Position numbers and translations under genes: made by a program
From: Limisphaerales bacterium
Lineage (GTDB): Bacteria > Verrucomicrobiota > Verrucomicrobiia > Limisphaerales > UBA11358
Length of the DNA stretch: 10,969 bases
Assembly: GCA_003133815.1 (NCBI GenBank)
Contig: PKZR01000219.1
Location: forward strand, 2,910 to 13,878
Direction of reading: 5' to 3'
In this document: one piece after another, positions 1 to 6,867 of the stretch
How the letters are laid out: every line of letters starts with the position of its first letter
Numbering within the stretch: position 1 is the first letter of the stretch
The notes under the pieces: model-generated
The model's database searches: none
What the model saw: only the letters and a program-made list of their open reading frames with translations
Told to the model about the DNA's origin: nothing

Positions 1-1
1 C

Positions 2-415
2 ATCCAGCAATTTGCGTTTGCCGGATGCACCAGCCTCACCAATGTCAATTTCCTCGGCAACGCGCCCGGCACCGATTTGACCGTTTTCTCCGGCGATAAT
101 AATGCGACCGCGTATTACCTGCCGGGAGCAACAGGATGGTCTTCCACATTTGACGGAATCCCGGCGGTGCTGTTGAATCCGCCCACGCCGCATGTGCCGA
201 CCACCGACGGCAGCTTCGGCGTGAAGACAAACCTGTTTGGCTTCGACATCACCGGCACCAACAACCAGACCGTCGTGGTTCTGGCCACCACAAATCTGGC
301 CGGCAATGTTTGGACACCGATCCAGACCAACATCATCAGCGGCAACGCAGTCTATTTCAGCGATCCGCAATGGACAAATTATCACACCCGTTTCTATCGC
401 GTCCGCTCGCCCTAG
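2..415 (+). CDS. C-terminus of LRR-type surface protein (5' truncated)
   Basis: This is the last 137 residues of a gene that enters from the left edge; the frame is open from base 2 and stops at TAG 413-415. The first 30 or so residues (FAGCTSLTNVNF, then a LTVFSGDNNATAYYLPGATGW segment) have the rhythm of BspA-like leucine-rich repeats, in which each unit says where a symbol or feature lies. Residues from about 75 to the end, with FGFDITGTNNQTVVV, TTNLAG.VWTP, YFSDPQWTNY and a final FYRVRSP, resemble a C-terminal beta domain common on secreted verrucomicrobial proteins; that is from memory of the family. The protein is probably extracellular or surface-attached, and its specific function is unknown. 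An internal ATG at 77 is not the real start, because the LRR pattern continues upstream of it. Confidence 0.8.
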   Translation: MQQFAFAGCTSLTNVNFLGNAPGTDLTVFSGDNNATAYYLPGATGWSSTFDGIPAVLLNPPTPHVPTTDGSFGVKTNLFGFDITGTNNQTVVVLATTNLAGNVWTPIQTNIISGNAVYFSDPQWTNYHTRFYRVRSP

Positions 416-477
416 CCGTTCCAATCCGTTGCAATTAGTTTGAGTTGTGATTTGAAAAATTAAATCATGGCTGGGAC

Positions 478-1881
478 ATGATAATCGAATCAAAAGGAGT
501 CCGGTTCGCAATCCCGGCGGTTTTGATTTTCGTTTTCGCGACCATCACCTTTTATCATCTGGGAAACCGGCCGCTGATTGAATACGACGAATCCATCTAC
601 GCCCAGGTCGCACGCGAGGCGCTTCAAAACCACAGCCAACTCGACCTGACGTGGCTCGGCTACATCGCGCAGCACAAGCCGCCGCAATTTTTTGACAAAC
701 CGCCTTTGATCATCTGGATGGTCGAGACTTCCCAGATCGTCTTCGGCATCAACGAATTTTCCGCGCGTTTTTGGACCGCCATCTTCGCCATCATCACGCT
801 GCCGCTGGTTTTCCTGTTCACCCAAAAACTGTCGCAATCCTTCACCGCCGCCATTCTTTCCGTCGCGGCATTCTTCGCCGCATTTCAATTCGATGATTTC
901 GCCGGCGTTTTGCAACTGGACATCCCTGTCGGATTTTTTGTCCTGCTCACTCTGTATTCATTCTGGCAGGCGAGGGAAAACGACCGCTATTATCTGCTGT
1001 TCTGGGTGGCGATGGGCCTCGGCGTGATGACCAAAAGCGTCATCGGACTGCTGCCGCTGCCGGTCGTCCTGATTTTTTCTGTGCCGGAGGCAGATTTCAG
1101 ATGGTTGAAGTCAAAAAACTTCCTGCTTGGCGGCCTGCTGTTCCTTGCAATTGTTTTGCCGTGGCACATCCTACAGCAAATCCATTATGGCGGGGCTTTC
1201 TGGGATCAATATCTGATGTATCATCTGCTCAAACGATATGCCGTCACGCTCGACAGCAACGGCGGCTCGCCCCATTATTACTTGGACATCTTTTTCAGGC
1301 AGCGGATTTTGTTTTGCTGCCTGATGCTTTCACTCGTCTGCTTCATCGCCAGATCGTTCAAGTCAAAGCCACATTTTTTCCTGACCGTGACGCTTCTGTT
1401 CATTTTTCTGTTCTTCAGCACTGCGGCAACCAAACTGCCGCCCTACATCCTAGTTGCCTACCCATATGTCGCGATCATGATTGGGATAACGTTTGTTTCT
1501 CTCGCTGGCTGTCTCGAAAAATCCGGGAAAAACTCCGGCAACATCTTCATCGCCGCCATGATCCTGTTTTTTGTGGCTGCAAGCCTTGAACACAAGCAAA
1601 CCAGGGTCGCGCAGGAAAACGACCCGCAACTTGTCTCCGACAAGGCCGTCGGCGAATATCTGAAGACCCACAACCTCGACCAGCACATCTATTATTACTC
1701 CGTCAACTGGCAAAAACCGGCGGTCACCTATTATTCGAACCGGCCCGTCTATATCAATGATTTCTACCGGCAGCACAAGCCGGAGGACAGGTTCGTCCTG
1801 ATATCTGAAAAGCCGCCTGATTATCCGGATAAAACCCTCCTGTTTTCCGCCGGCACGGAACAAGTCTATCAAATCGAATAA
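478..1881 (+). CDS. ArnT/PMT-like membrane glycosyltransferase (GT39/GT83 type)
   Basis: This 467-residue polytopic membrane protein has the layout of lipid-linked-sugar glycosyltransferases such as ArnT and the protein mannosyltransferases. A first membrane segment spans residues 11-29. It is followed by an external loop with the family acidic pair in YDESIYAQVAREAL (D37, E38) and a second loop motif HKPPQFFDKPPL (around 66-77). Several more hydrophobic segments follow; the one containing GLGVMTKSVIGLLPLPVV closely matches ArnT-type proteins. The last 90 or so residues form a soluble domain (YYYSVNWQKPAVTYYSNRPVY). Known members transfer a sugar from a polyprenyl phosphate to lipid A, another lipid or protein on the outer face of the inner membrane; the acceptor here cannot be told. 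The start at 478 is the first usable ATG, since an ATG at 466 reads only four codons before a stop. There is no clear Shine-Dalgarno sequence. Confidence 0.85.
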   Translation: MIIESKGVRFAIPAVLIFVFATITFYHLGNRPLIEYDESIYAQVAREALQNHSQLDLTWLGYIAQHKPPQFFDKPPLIIWMVETSQIVFGINEFSARFWTAIFAIITLPLVFLFTQKLSQSFTAAILSVAAFFAAFQFDDFAGVLQLDIPVGFFVLLTLYSFWQARENDRYYLLFWVAMGLGVMTKSVIGLLPLPVVLIFSVPEADFRWLKSKNFLLGGLLFLAIVLPWHILQQIHYGGAFWDQYLMYHLLKRYAVTLDSNGGSPHYYLDIFFRQRILFCCLMLSLVCFIARSFKSKPHFFLTVTLLFIFLFFSTAATKLPPYILVAYPYVAIMIGITFVSLAGCLEKSGKNSGNIFIAAMILFFVAASLEHKQTRVAQENDPQLVSDKAVGEYLKTHNLDQHIYYYSVNWQKPAVTYYSNRPVYINDFYRQHKPEDRFVLISEKPPDYPDKTLLFSAGTEQVYQIE

Positions 1882-2105
1882 GCCGGTAGTTTTGCAAGGA
1901 TTCGCCGCGCGCTGCGCTGTGCTTTGGGCCTTTTGAATGAGAAGAGACGCTGCCGACAAGATGCTTTTCCAAGTTAGAAACCATTGAATTGCATCAGTAA
2001 TATTCAAGGAAACGGATGCCGTTTCGTGAAGCCAATGTCTTGCTCTGACCCATTTCAAGGCCAGTTCTTTCACTAAAGCATTGATTCTATTGGCTAATAA
2101 TGAAG
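1882..2105. other. Gene-free chromosomal flank left of the att site
   Basis: I see no convincing gene, RNA or terminator hairpin here. Open frames on the minus strand continue across the glycosyltransferase gene antisense and look like shadows. The sequence becomes more AT-rich close to the tRNA fragment that follows. Confidence 0.5.
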
Positions 2106-2150
2106 TGGTGGCTGGGGGCGGAATTGAACCGCCGACACAAGGATTTTCAG
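2106..2150 (-). other. attL candidate: 3' half of tRNA-Phe(GAA)
   Basis: Read on the minus strand, the segment folds as the 3' half of a tRNA: anticodon loop CTGAAAA with GAA anticodon, 3' anticodon stem TCCTT, variable loop GTGTC, T arm GGCGG-TTCAATT-CCGCC, acceptor strand CCCAGCC, discriminator A and CCA. Beyond the anticodon loop the match stops at once; there is no 5' anticodon stem, D arm or 5' acceptor strand. It is therefore not a working tRNA but the duplicated target left by site-specific integration into the 3' part of a tRNA-Phe gene. The adjacent integrase supports this reading. Confidence 0.88.
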
Positions 2151-2183
2151 TTTTGCTTATGCGGTATTTTCAAAGCTCGCTAA

Positions 2184-2224
2184 ATCATTGAATAAATCCT
2201 AAATAATCCTTTATTATCAATGAT
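2184..2224. promoter_or_regulatory. Imperfect inverted repeat over the likely int promoter
   Basis: ATCATTGA-ATAAA on the left mirrors TTTATTATCAATGAT on the right, with a two-base bulge and a 13-base centre that holds a direct repeat of AATCCT (2196-2201 and 2205-2210). A sigma70-like TTGAAT (2188-2193) and TATTAT (2212-2217), 18 bp apart, fall inside it. It could be an operator controlling the integrase, or integrase arm-type binding sites, since it sits about 35 bp from the att core. The assignment is an inference from position and symmetry. Confidence 0.4.
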
Positions 2225-2292
2225 ATTATACGGTTTTGCATCCTGAAATTTCTGGACTTGACCGGAAGGCAAATCTAGGCCAAATTAAGGCC

Positions 2293-3588
2293 ATGAATGA
2301 CAGAAGAAGTTTGAAGCAGAAGGCGGAAAAGGCGTCCCAAACCTATTCCAAGACAGACGTGCGCTACTGGCGCGATAAACTTTTCCAGCGGTCAAACGAA
2401 GAATGGAATTGCCGAATCGGTTTTGGCGGACGGCAAGATCGTTGGCCGCTCCGAACTGCAAACCGCGAACAGGCTGCGATTAAAGCGCGGGACATCTGGC
2501 TTTCGTTACAAACACACGGCTTCCCGGCGACAGAAATCAAATTCAAACCATGGACGGTAGCACCAGAACAGACGCCAGCGCGGACGTTGACTGTTGGCGA
2601 CTTCATCAAGGCTGTGACCGCCGTGGCCGTTGTTCGCCCTACCACATTGACAACTTATGTCCGCAAATTGCGTTTCCTCGTTTCTCAAGTTTCCAAGGTA
2701 AAAGGCACGCGGGCAAAGCATGATTACGTTCACGGCGGCGCAAATAGGTGGCGCGAGCAAGTGGACAAAACCCCACTGGCCGAACTCACGCCGGAAAAAA
2801 TTATGCAATGGCGCACCGCGTATATTTCGCGGCGTGACGGCGAGCCATTAAAACGTGGAAGCGCGCAGCAAACCGCCGCGTCCATCATTCGCAGCGCAAA
2901 ATCACTTTTCAGTCCGAAAGTCACACGCAACTTGGGAATCAAGTTGCCGTCCCCACTGCCTTTTGACGGCGTGGATTTAGGCAAGCGTCCGCGCACCCGC
3001 TATCAGTCGAAAGTGAACGCTGCATTGCTGGCGACGCAGGCGCACGCGGAGTTAAAAGAAGCGCACCCAGAGCAATTCAAAATTTTTCTGCTCGCGTTTG
3101 GCGCGGGGCTTCGCCGAAGCGAGATTGACCGGCTGACTTGGAAGCACTTCAACTGGCAGCGCGGCACGATTTCAATTGAGGCGACAGAATACGGCCTGAC
3201 CAAAACAGAAGGCAGCGCGGAGGAAATTGACATTGGAACTGACTTGCTGGCTTATTTTAAAAAGGCAATGCCTGCGAGCAAAAGCGAATTTGTGATTGAA
3301 TCCAAGTCCGCGCCAACCGCCGCGCCGCATTGGAATCGCTACCGATGCGACGGTCATTTCAAGGCCATGTTGGAATGGTTGCGCGCAAAGAGCGTGACGG
3401 CTCGAAATCCACTTCACACGCTGCGAAAGGAATTCGGCAGTCTCATCAATCAGAAATTCGGAATCTTCGCCGCGTCCGCCGCGCTGCGTCATTCAAACAT
3501 CACCATCACACGCGAAGCCTATGTTGACCGCAAGGAACGCATCGCATTGGACATCGGCGAATTGATGCAAAAGCAATCCGCCGCTTGA
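2293..3588 (+). CDS. int: Tyrosine recombinase / integrase
   Basis: This site-specific recombinase probably integrates and excises the element at the adjacent tRNA-Phe site. Numbered from the ATG at 2293 (431 residues), the catalytic set is complete: Arg274 in FGAGLRRSE, a likely beta-hairpin Lys304 in YGLTKTEG, His375 and Arg378 in HTLRKEFG, His400 in ALRHSNI and the nucleophile Tyr410 in TREAYVD. The region around residues 115-225 has the SAM-like core-binding character (LTTYVRKLRFLVSQV, LTPEKIMQWRTAYI) usual before the catalytic domain. The N-terminal 90 residues contain an arm-binding-like WRDKLFQRSNEEWNCRIGFGGR segment. The frame extends upstream to a TTG at 2236, but that would put coding sequence over the AT-rich promoter region; neither start has a well-spaced ribosome site. 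A three-base gap to the next gene suggests one transcript. Confidence 0.92.
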   Translation: MNDRRSLKQKAEKASQTYSKTDVRYWRDKLFQRSNEEWNCRIGFGGRQDRWPLRTANREQAAIKARDIWLSLQTHGFPATEIKFKPWTVAPEQTPARTLTVGDFIKAVTAVAVVRPTTLTTYVRKLRFLVSQVSKVKGTRAKHDYVHGGANRWREQVDKTPLAELTPEKIMQWRTAYISRRDGEPLKRGSAQQTAASIIRSAKSLFSPKVTRNLGIKLPSPLPFDGVDLGKRPRTRYQSKVNAALLATQAHAELKEAHPEQFKIFLLAFGAGLRRSEIDRLTWKHFNWQRGTISIEATEYGLTKTEGSAEEIDIGTDLLAYFKKAMPASKSEFVIESKSAPTAAPHWNRYRCDGHFKAMLEWLRAKSVTARNPLHTLRKEFGSLINQKFGIFAASAALRHSNITITREAYVDRKERIALDIGELMQKQSAA

Positions 3589-3591
3589 CTA

Positions 3592-4179
3592 ATGAAAACA
3601 AAAACCATGCCGGATGATTTTGCCGACTCGTTTTTTAACGAGGCCGTTCAGAACGTGCTTGAAACAATGCGTGAATCGCATTCAGACAACGCAAACGACC
3701 GGACGGAACAACTAGCGTTTCCAATGACTGCCTTTTTTGTGACGGACACACTTGCGAGCACTTGTTCACGTCACCAACGCGCGACAAAATTTCTTTGGTG
3801 CTATGGTTGTGAACCGGACTTTTGCGCCCGGCTCCTCACTGTGCTGACCGACTACTACCAGCACCGGGAAAAGCTAACCGTTGGCGAAATGCTTGCCGAA
3901 AACGTAAATGCGGAGAGATCAAGGCAGACTAGCGATAGGCGAGTTGAAAAAGTTAATGGTGCTTGGAAGTTCGTGCATAAAGTGAAGTCAAAGCGTCCGA
4001 TTATTTGGGATGCAATCGCCGCCGGACTTAATAAGGAATTGAAAAGGTTAAAAGGGCATACAGTCAAAGGCGACACTTTGCGGTCTTCCATTTTCGACAA
4101 CGAAATAAAACGCCGCCGGAAAATTTTGCAGAAATGGGATGATAATATCACGGCTTGGGGCAGGATGCAAACGTCATAA
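3592..4179 (+). CDS. Unknown 195-aa protein, possible zinc site
   Basis: I do not recognise this protein. It starts three bases after the integrase stop and is probably co-transcribed with it. The middle contains a cluster of cysteines and a histidine, C58-x2-H61 then C70-x2-C73-x4-C78, in a setting (RATKFLWCYGCEPDFC) that could bind a metal ion; this is an inference. The C-terminal half is basic and probably helical (KRPIIWDAIAAGLNKELKRLKG; EIKRRRKILQKW), as in a nucleic-acid-binding or regulatory protein. There is no signal peptide or membrane segment. Its place between integrase and the small helix-turn-helix gene would suit a recombination or element-control accessory factor. Codon use is unremarkable and the frame is open over the whole length, so it is likely real. 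Confidence 0.65.
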   Translation: MKTKTMPDDFADSFFNEAVQNVLETMRESHSDNANDRTEQLAFPMTAFFVTDTLASTCSRHQRATKFLWCYGCEPDFCARLLTVLTDYYQHREKLTVGEMLAENVNAERSRQTSDRRVEKVNGAWKFVHKVKSKRPIIWDAIAAGLNKELKRLKGHTVKGDTLRSSIFDNEIKRRRKILQKWDDNITAWGRMQTS

Positions 4180-4245
4180 CAACGACTGCCAATTTATGAC
4201 GGTGACTTGCTAGGATTTTCCTGAAGGGTTTGGAAAAGTATCGTC

Positions 4246-4536
4246 GTGAAAATTAAATCACGACGAATCGAAAAAGAAAAACTTCTCAAACGAAGCCAAG
4301 CCGCTGACTTACTTGGCGTCGGCTCACGCACGCTGCGCAACTACGAAACACGCGGACTTCTCGCGCCGATCAAACTGAATTGCCGCGCTGTATTTTATCG
4401 CGCTTCTGATGTGGTGAAAATTCAAAGCGGTGACGTTCAAACAACAGCCGACAAGCCGACGGAAATTTTGCGGACACGCACCGCTGGCGGAACATTCGCA
4501 CGATTTGACGCGAAAGGCACGGGGCAACGTGGCTAA
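4246..4536 (+). CDS. MerR/AlpA-like helix-turn-helix regulator or excisionase
   Basis: This 96-residue protein carries a MerR-type winged helix-turn-helix near its N-terminus: LLKRSQAADLLGVGSRTLRNYETRGLL (about residues 13-40), then a wing-like stretch ending in FYRASDVVKI (about 50-60). It has no long dimerisation helix or effector domain, so it resembles the short excisionase/AlpA-class proteins carried by integrative elements more than a true MerR sensor. In that role it would assist excision, or switch the adjacent replication genes. The start is GTG 4246, after a purine-rich GGAAAAG about six bases upstream. The 3' end overlaps the next small gene by eight bases. The tail (about 60-96) has no recognisable feature. 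Confidence 0.7.
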   Translation: MKIKSRRIEKEKLLKRSQAADLLGVGSRTLRNYETRGLLAPIKLNCRAVFYRASDVVKIQSGDVQTTADKPTEILRTRTAGGTFARFDAKGTGQRG

Positions 4537-4678
4537 ATCTCACAACGGCTGGCGCAAACTGTCCGGTAGCGCGAAACGCAAGATTGAAAAATTCCTATCG
4601 CTCGGTGAACGCGCGGTGCGCCGACAATTTGTAGCGGCTCGGCGGCGGGAATTGAAAAGGGGGACGCTGTATGAATGA
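4529..4678 (+). CDS. Small basic protein, 49 aa
   Basis: This short gene starts at GTG 4529, preceded by GGGG four bases upstream, and overlaps both neighbours by eight bases, as is usual in a tightly packed operon. The product (starting VAKSHNGWRKLSGSAKRK) has many Arg and Lys residues and is probably helical: KRKIEKFLSLGERAVRRQF, then RRRELKR. It could bind DNA or the following helicase, but no family is recognised. An ATG at 4430 lies in the same frame but deep inside the upstream gene, so the longer form is unlikely. Confidence 0.55.
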   Translation: MAKSHNGWRKLSGSAKRKIEKFLSLGERAVRRQFVAARRRELKRGTLYE

Positions 4679-5984
4679 GCGCGCCCGCCGAATTGGTGGC
4701 GAAAAAACCGAAATTCCGCCAGCCGGAAAAAAGGCTTCAGGTGGCGATTTATCCACCTCAAATCATCAAATCATTGGCAAATCGCAAGATTTAGCCTCTG
4801 CTGGGCCGCCACCGCGTCCACCGGCAAAACGCCCTTCAGTTCCGCCGCCGCGCAAGTATCCTGCGCTTCAGCACTTGGACGGATTGTCCGTGGATAAACT
4901 CAAACAAATAGCCCACGACCAGCATGAGCAAATTCTTGAATTGTTAAACCGAGATAGTGGCACGGCCAACGAATTGATTGGCCTGCGCGAAAAACTCAAT
5001 GCGCGGATTTTTTCTCCGGCCAAACGACCAAAAGAACCGCAACCGCGCTTTTCTCTCGCCGGTGTTGGCATTTGCACGCCCGGCAATCTGACAACTATTT
5101 CCGCGCAGGCAAAAGCCGGAAAAACCGGTGTCGTTTGCGCAGGGATTGCCAGCACTTTTGCCGCGCCTGACTCTGATTGTTTAGGTTTCACGTCTCAAAA
5201 CTCCGACGGTTTTGCGGTGGTGCATCTGGACACGGAACAATGTCCTTTTGACCATTATCAGGGTATCAAGCGCGCGGTTCATCGTGCTGGCGCAAAGGCC
5301 GCGCCCGAATGGTTGCATACGTATTGCCTCACAGATTTACCAAGCAAGGAAATCCGCAGAGCGATCCGTTTCATACTTGATGAGGCCGTGCGAAAATTCG
5401 GCGGCATTCATTCGCTCATACTTGATGGTGTCGCAGACGCCGTTGCGGACGTGAACGACGCGGCGGAAGTGAACGAATTTGTTTCCGAACTTCATGCGCT
5501 GGCAATCAAACATAACTGTCCAATCGTCGGCGTGATTCATTTGAATCCCGGCTCTGACTTTAAGACGCGCGGACATCTTGGTTCGCAGCTAGAGCGCAAA
5601 TCGGAAACGAACTTGCGACTCGAAAAGGATGAAGACGGCGTAAGTGTTATGTGGGCAGACAAAAATCGCCGCGCTCCAATTCCAAAAAAATCCGCGCCGT
5701 GTTTCGCATGGGATGATTCGCGGCATTTGCACATCACCGTTGAGAATCCGGCAGAGGCAAGGGCTGACGCAAAACGCGAACTGAATCTGGCGACGGCGCG
5801 CGAGGCGGCGGGGCATGTGTTTGCGCAAGGAAAAAAATCCGCGCTCCCCCACGGCGAACTGGTGCAGCGGATATGCGACGCAGACGGCTTGCAGCCGAGC
5901 GGTTCACGCCGTCGTGTCGAAATATGGTTACGCGATGGAATCGTCACGAAGGATGACGCCGGATTTTACCACATATCACCATGA
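4671..5984 (+). CDS. RepA-like AAA_25 / RecA-fold ATPase, putative replicative helicase
   Basis: This 437-residue protein has the layout of the hexameric RepA/AAA_25 helicase group used by plasmids, phages and satellites to open their origin. The first 60 or so residues are low-complexity and proline-rich (SAGPPPRPPAKRPSVPPPRK). The ATPase core runs from about 120 to 345. The Walker A loop is AQAKAGKT (145-152, Lys151, Thr152), with Ala in place of the usual first Gly; Walker B is SLILDG with Asp252; a sensor-like VGVIHLN has His290; the RGHLGSQLERKSETNLRL segment follows. The C-terminal 60 residues (ALPHGELVQRICDADGL...RRRVEIWLRDGIV...FYHIS) look like a winged helix. No primase domain is seen. 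The start ATG overlaps the previous stop. The stop lies directly against the iteron block, which supports a role in replication. A partition or regulatory ATPase is less likely. Confidence 0.75.
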   Translation: MNERARRIGGEKTEIPPAGKKASGGDLSTSNHQIIGKSQDLASAGPPPRPPAKRPSVPPPRKYPALQHLDGLSVDKLKQIAHDQHEQILELLNRDSGTANELIGLREKLNARIFSPAKRPKEPQPRFSLAGVGICTPGNLTTISAQAKAGKTGVVCAGIASTFAAPDSDCLGFTSQNSDGFAVVHLDTEQCPFDHYQGIKRAVHRAGAKAAPEWLHTYCLTDLPSKEIRRAIRFILDEAVRKFGGIHSLILDGVADAVADVNDAAEVNEFVSELHALAIKHNCPIVGVIHLNPGSDFKTRGHLGSQLERKSETNLRLEKDEDGVSVMWADKNRRAPIPKKSAPCFAWDDSRHLHITVENPAEARADAKRELNLATAREAAGHVFAQGKKSALPHGELVQRICDADGLQPSGSRRRVEIWLRDGIVTKDDAGFYHISP

Positions 5985-6045
5985 AGGCTATAAGGCTATT
6001 GAAAGGCTATTCGGAGGCTATTCTAGCGTTAGGCTATAAGGCTAT
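5985..6045 (+). repeat. Six AGGCTAT iterons, candidate replication origin
   Basis: Direct copies of AGGCTAT begin at 5985, 5993, 6004, 6015, 6031 and 6039. The first and last pairs each form the same 16-base unit AGGCTATAAGGCTATT (5985-6000 and 6031-6046), and the two middle copies are 11 bp apart, about one helical turn. A seventh, inverted copy lies at 6072-6078 in the adjoining hairpin. Short clustered repeats just downstream of a RepA-like helicase gene are the usual form of an iteron origin in plasmids and satellite elements. The role is inferred; the repeats themselves are plain in the sequence. Confidence 0.7.
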
Positions 6046-6079
6046 TCCCGCATATATGTATATGCGGGAGAATAGCCTT
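6038..6079. repeat. Long hairpin / cruciform beside the iterons
   Basis: The left arm, AAGGCTATT followed by CCCGCATATA, pairs perfectly with TATATGCGGG and AATAGCCTT on the right, giving 19 base pairs with a two-base AG bulge (6069-6070) and TG at the tip. The outer part of the arms is the iteron itself in inverted orientation. As DNA it could extrude a cruciform or act as a single-strand initiation site, as hairpins do in IncQ-type origins. As RNA it could end the helicase transcript, although it is not followed by a run of T. I favour the origin role because the arms reuse the iteron motif. Confidence 0.65.
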
Positions 6080-6301
6080 CCAAGTAGCGTAGCACACAAT
6101 CACAACAAAACCTTTTCTTGCGCGACTTCAAATCTTTGCGCGCCATGTTCGCAATCGGGGACAAGATACATAACGGTTCTATGTATAAGGAATCTCTTTG
6201 GCATGATGGCAGCAAGGGGTGATTCACCTTTCCGATGGAAAGCCGCTCGCCTCATTTTTCGATTTTAGCAGCAATCAAAACCACGAACAAAAGAACATCA
6301 C
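6080..6301. promoter_or_regulatory. Non-coding leader of the terS-like operon
   Basis: About 220 bp without a convincing gene lie between the hairpin and the small-terminase-like gene. It contains a 7-bp inverted repeat with a 7-base spacer (ATACATA 6166-6172, TATGTAT 6180-6186), followed closely by TATAAGG, which could be an operator next to a promoter. I cannot assign a -35 box with confidence. An open frame from ATG 5981 runs across the iterons into this region; I do not count it as a gene. Confidence 0.35.
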
Positions 6302-6721
6302 ATGAAATGGACGATCAATAAAGCCGCCAGCGAGTTTCGCTGTTCACGCGAAACATTAACTCGCGGACTGCGCGCCAATGGTCACGAAGTCGCCAAAGGC
6401 AACGCATTCACAACGCTTCAAATCCATTCTGCGCTGGCAGGGGATTTGAAATTCGAACGCGTGCGACGTGAACGAGCGCAAGCGGACAAGCTGGAAATGC
6501 AAAACAAAATTCGTGACGGCCAGCTAGTCGAATTGCCGGTGGCCGAGCGTGAACTTTATTTTAATCTCTGGTTGCCGATTAAGCAGCAGTTGGATTTGAT
6601 GCCGGAACAACTTGCCGCGCTCTGTAATCCAGAATCACCGGAAACCGCCCGCCTAGTGATTTTCACGCACGTTGAACAAATCAAATCACAAATGAGAAAT
6701 CCAAAATCAAATAAACCATGA
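6302..6721 (+). CDS. Nu1-like phage terminase small subunit
   Basis: This 139-residue protein has the two-part layout of the small terminase (Nu1 type), which recognises the packaging site and recruits the large subunit. Residues 2-29 form a winged helix-turn-helix (TINKAASEFRCSRETLTRGLRANG). A charged helix follows, ERVRRERAQADKLEMQNKIRDGQLVE (about 58-80); the RAQAD..E..N....G.LVE pattern is the conserved linker and oligomerisation region of the family. The remainder (YFNLWLPIKQQLDLMPEQLAAL) matches the segment where family members carry the R/L..LP motif. Full-length Nu1 proteins are about 150-200 residues, so this one is short. Start ATG 6302 has no Shine-Dalgarno sequence. Its stop overlaps the next ATG as ATGA. 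A plain HTH regulator is the alternative. Confidence 0.6.
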   Translation: MKWTINKAASEFRCSRETLTRGLRANGHEVAKGNAFTTLQIHSALAGDLKFERVRRERAQADKLEMQNKIRDGQLVELPVAERELYFNLWLPIKQQLDLMPEQLAALCNPESPETARLVIFTHVEQIKSQMRNPKSNKP

Positions 6722-6867
6722 GCATCGAAAGACGAAATACCCACCGGCTAGTGCGCCGATTGATAAAAAGATTCTGCGCGCCAGTGCAATCGCAACCGAA
6801 CGTAAAGCCGTCGGACAATCCTTTAACGGATATATCCGATGCAAGACCACGAACAAATCAGCGGTAA
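6718..6867 (+). CDS. Possible 49-aa basic protein, coupled to terS-like gene
   Basis: An open frame starts at ATG 6718, whose last bases form the stop of the preceding gene (ATGA), an arrangement seen at several other joints in this operon. The product starts MSIERRNTHRLVRRLIKRF and is strongly basic in its first 20 residues, then polar, ending at TAA 6865-6867. It fills the otherwise empty 117 bp before the next gene and overlaps that gene by 29 bases. No family is recognised. The evidence is position and open frame only, so it may not be expressed. Confidence 0.4.
   Translation: MSIERRNTHRLVRRLIKRFCAPVQSQPNVKPSDNPLTDISDARPRTNQR

Noticed and set aside
1450..2073. 207-codon minus-strand frame under the glycosyltransferase end.
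   Set aside because: It is antisense to a well-supported membrane protein and shows no domain of its own.
2106..2150. A functional tRNA-Phe gene.
   Set aside because: The 5' half (acceptor strand, D arm, 5' anticodon stem) is absent from the adjoining sequence.
5985..6079. CRISPR array.
   Set aside because: The repeats are only 7 bp (16 bp for the double unit), with irregular short gaps, no spacer-sized segments and no cas genes.
5981..6268. 95-codon plus-strand frame starting at the helicase stop (ATGA overlap).
   Set aside because: It reads through the iterons and the perfect hairpin; the resulting peptide is shaped by the repeats and has no recognisable domain. The DNA-level structure explains the sequence better.
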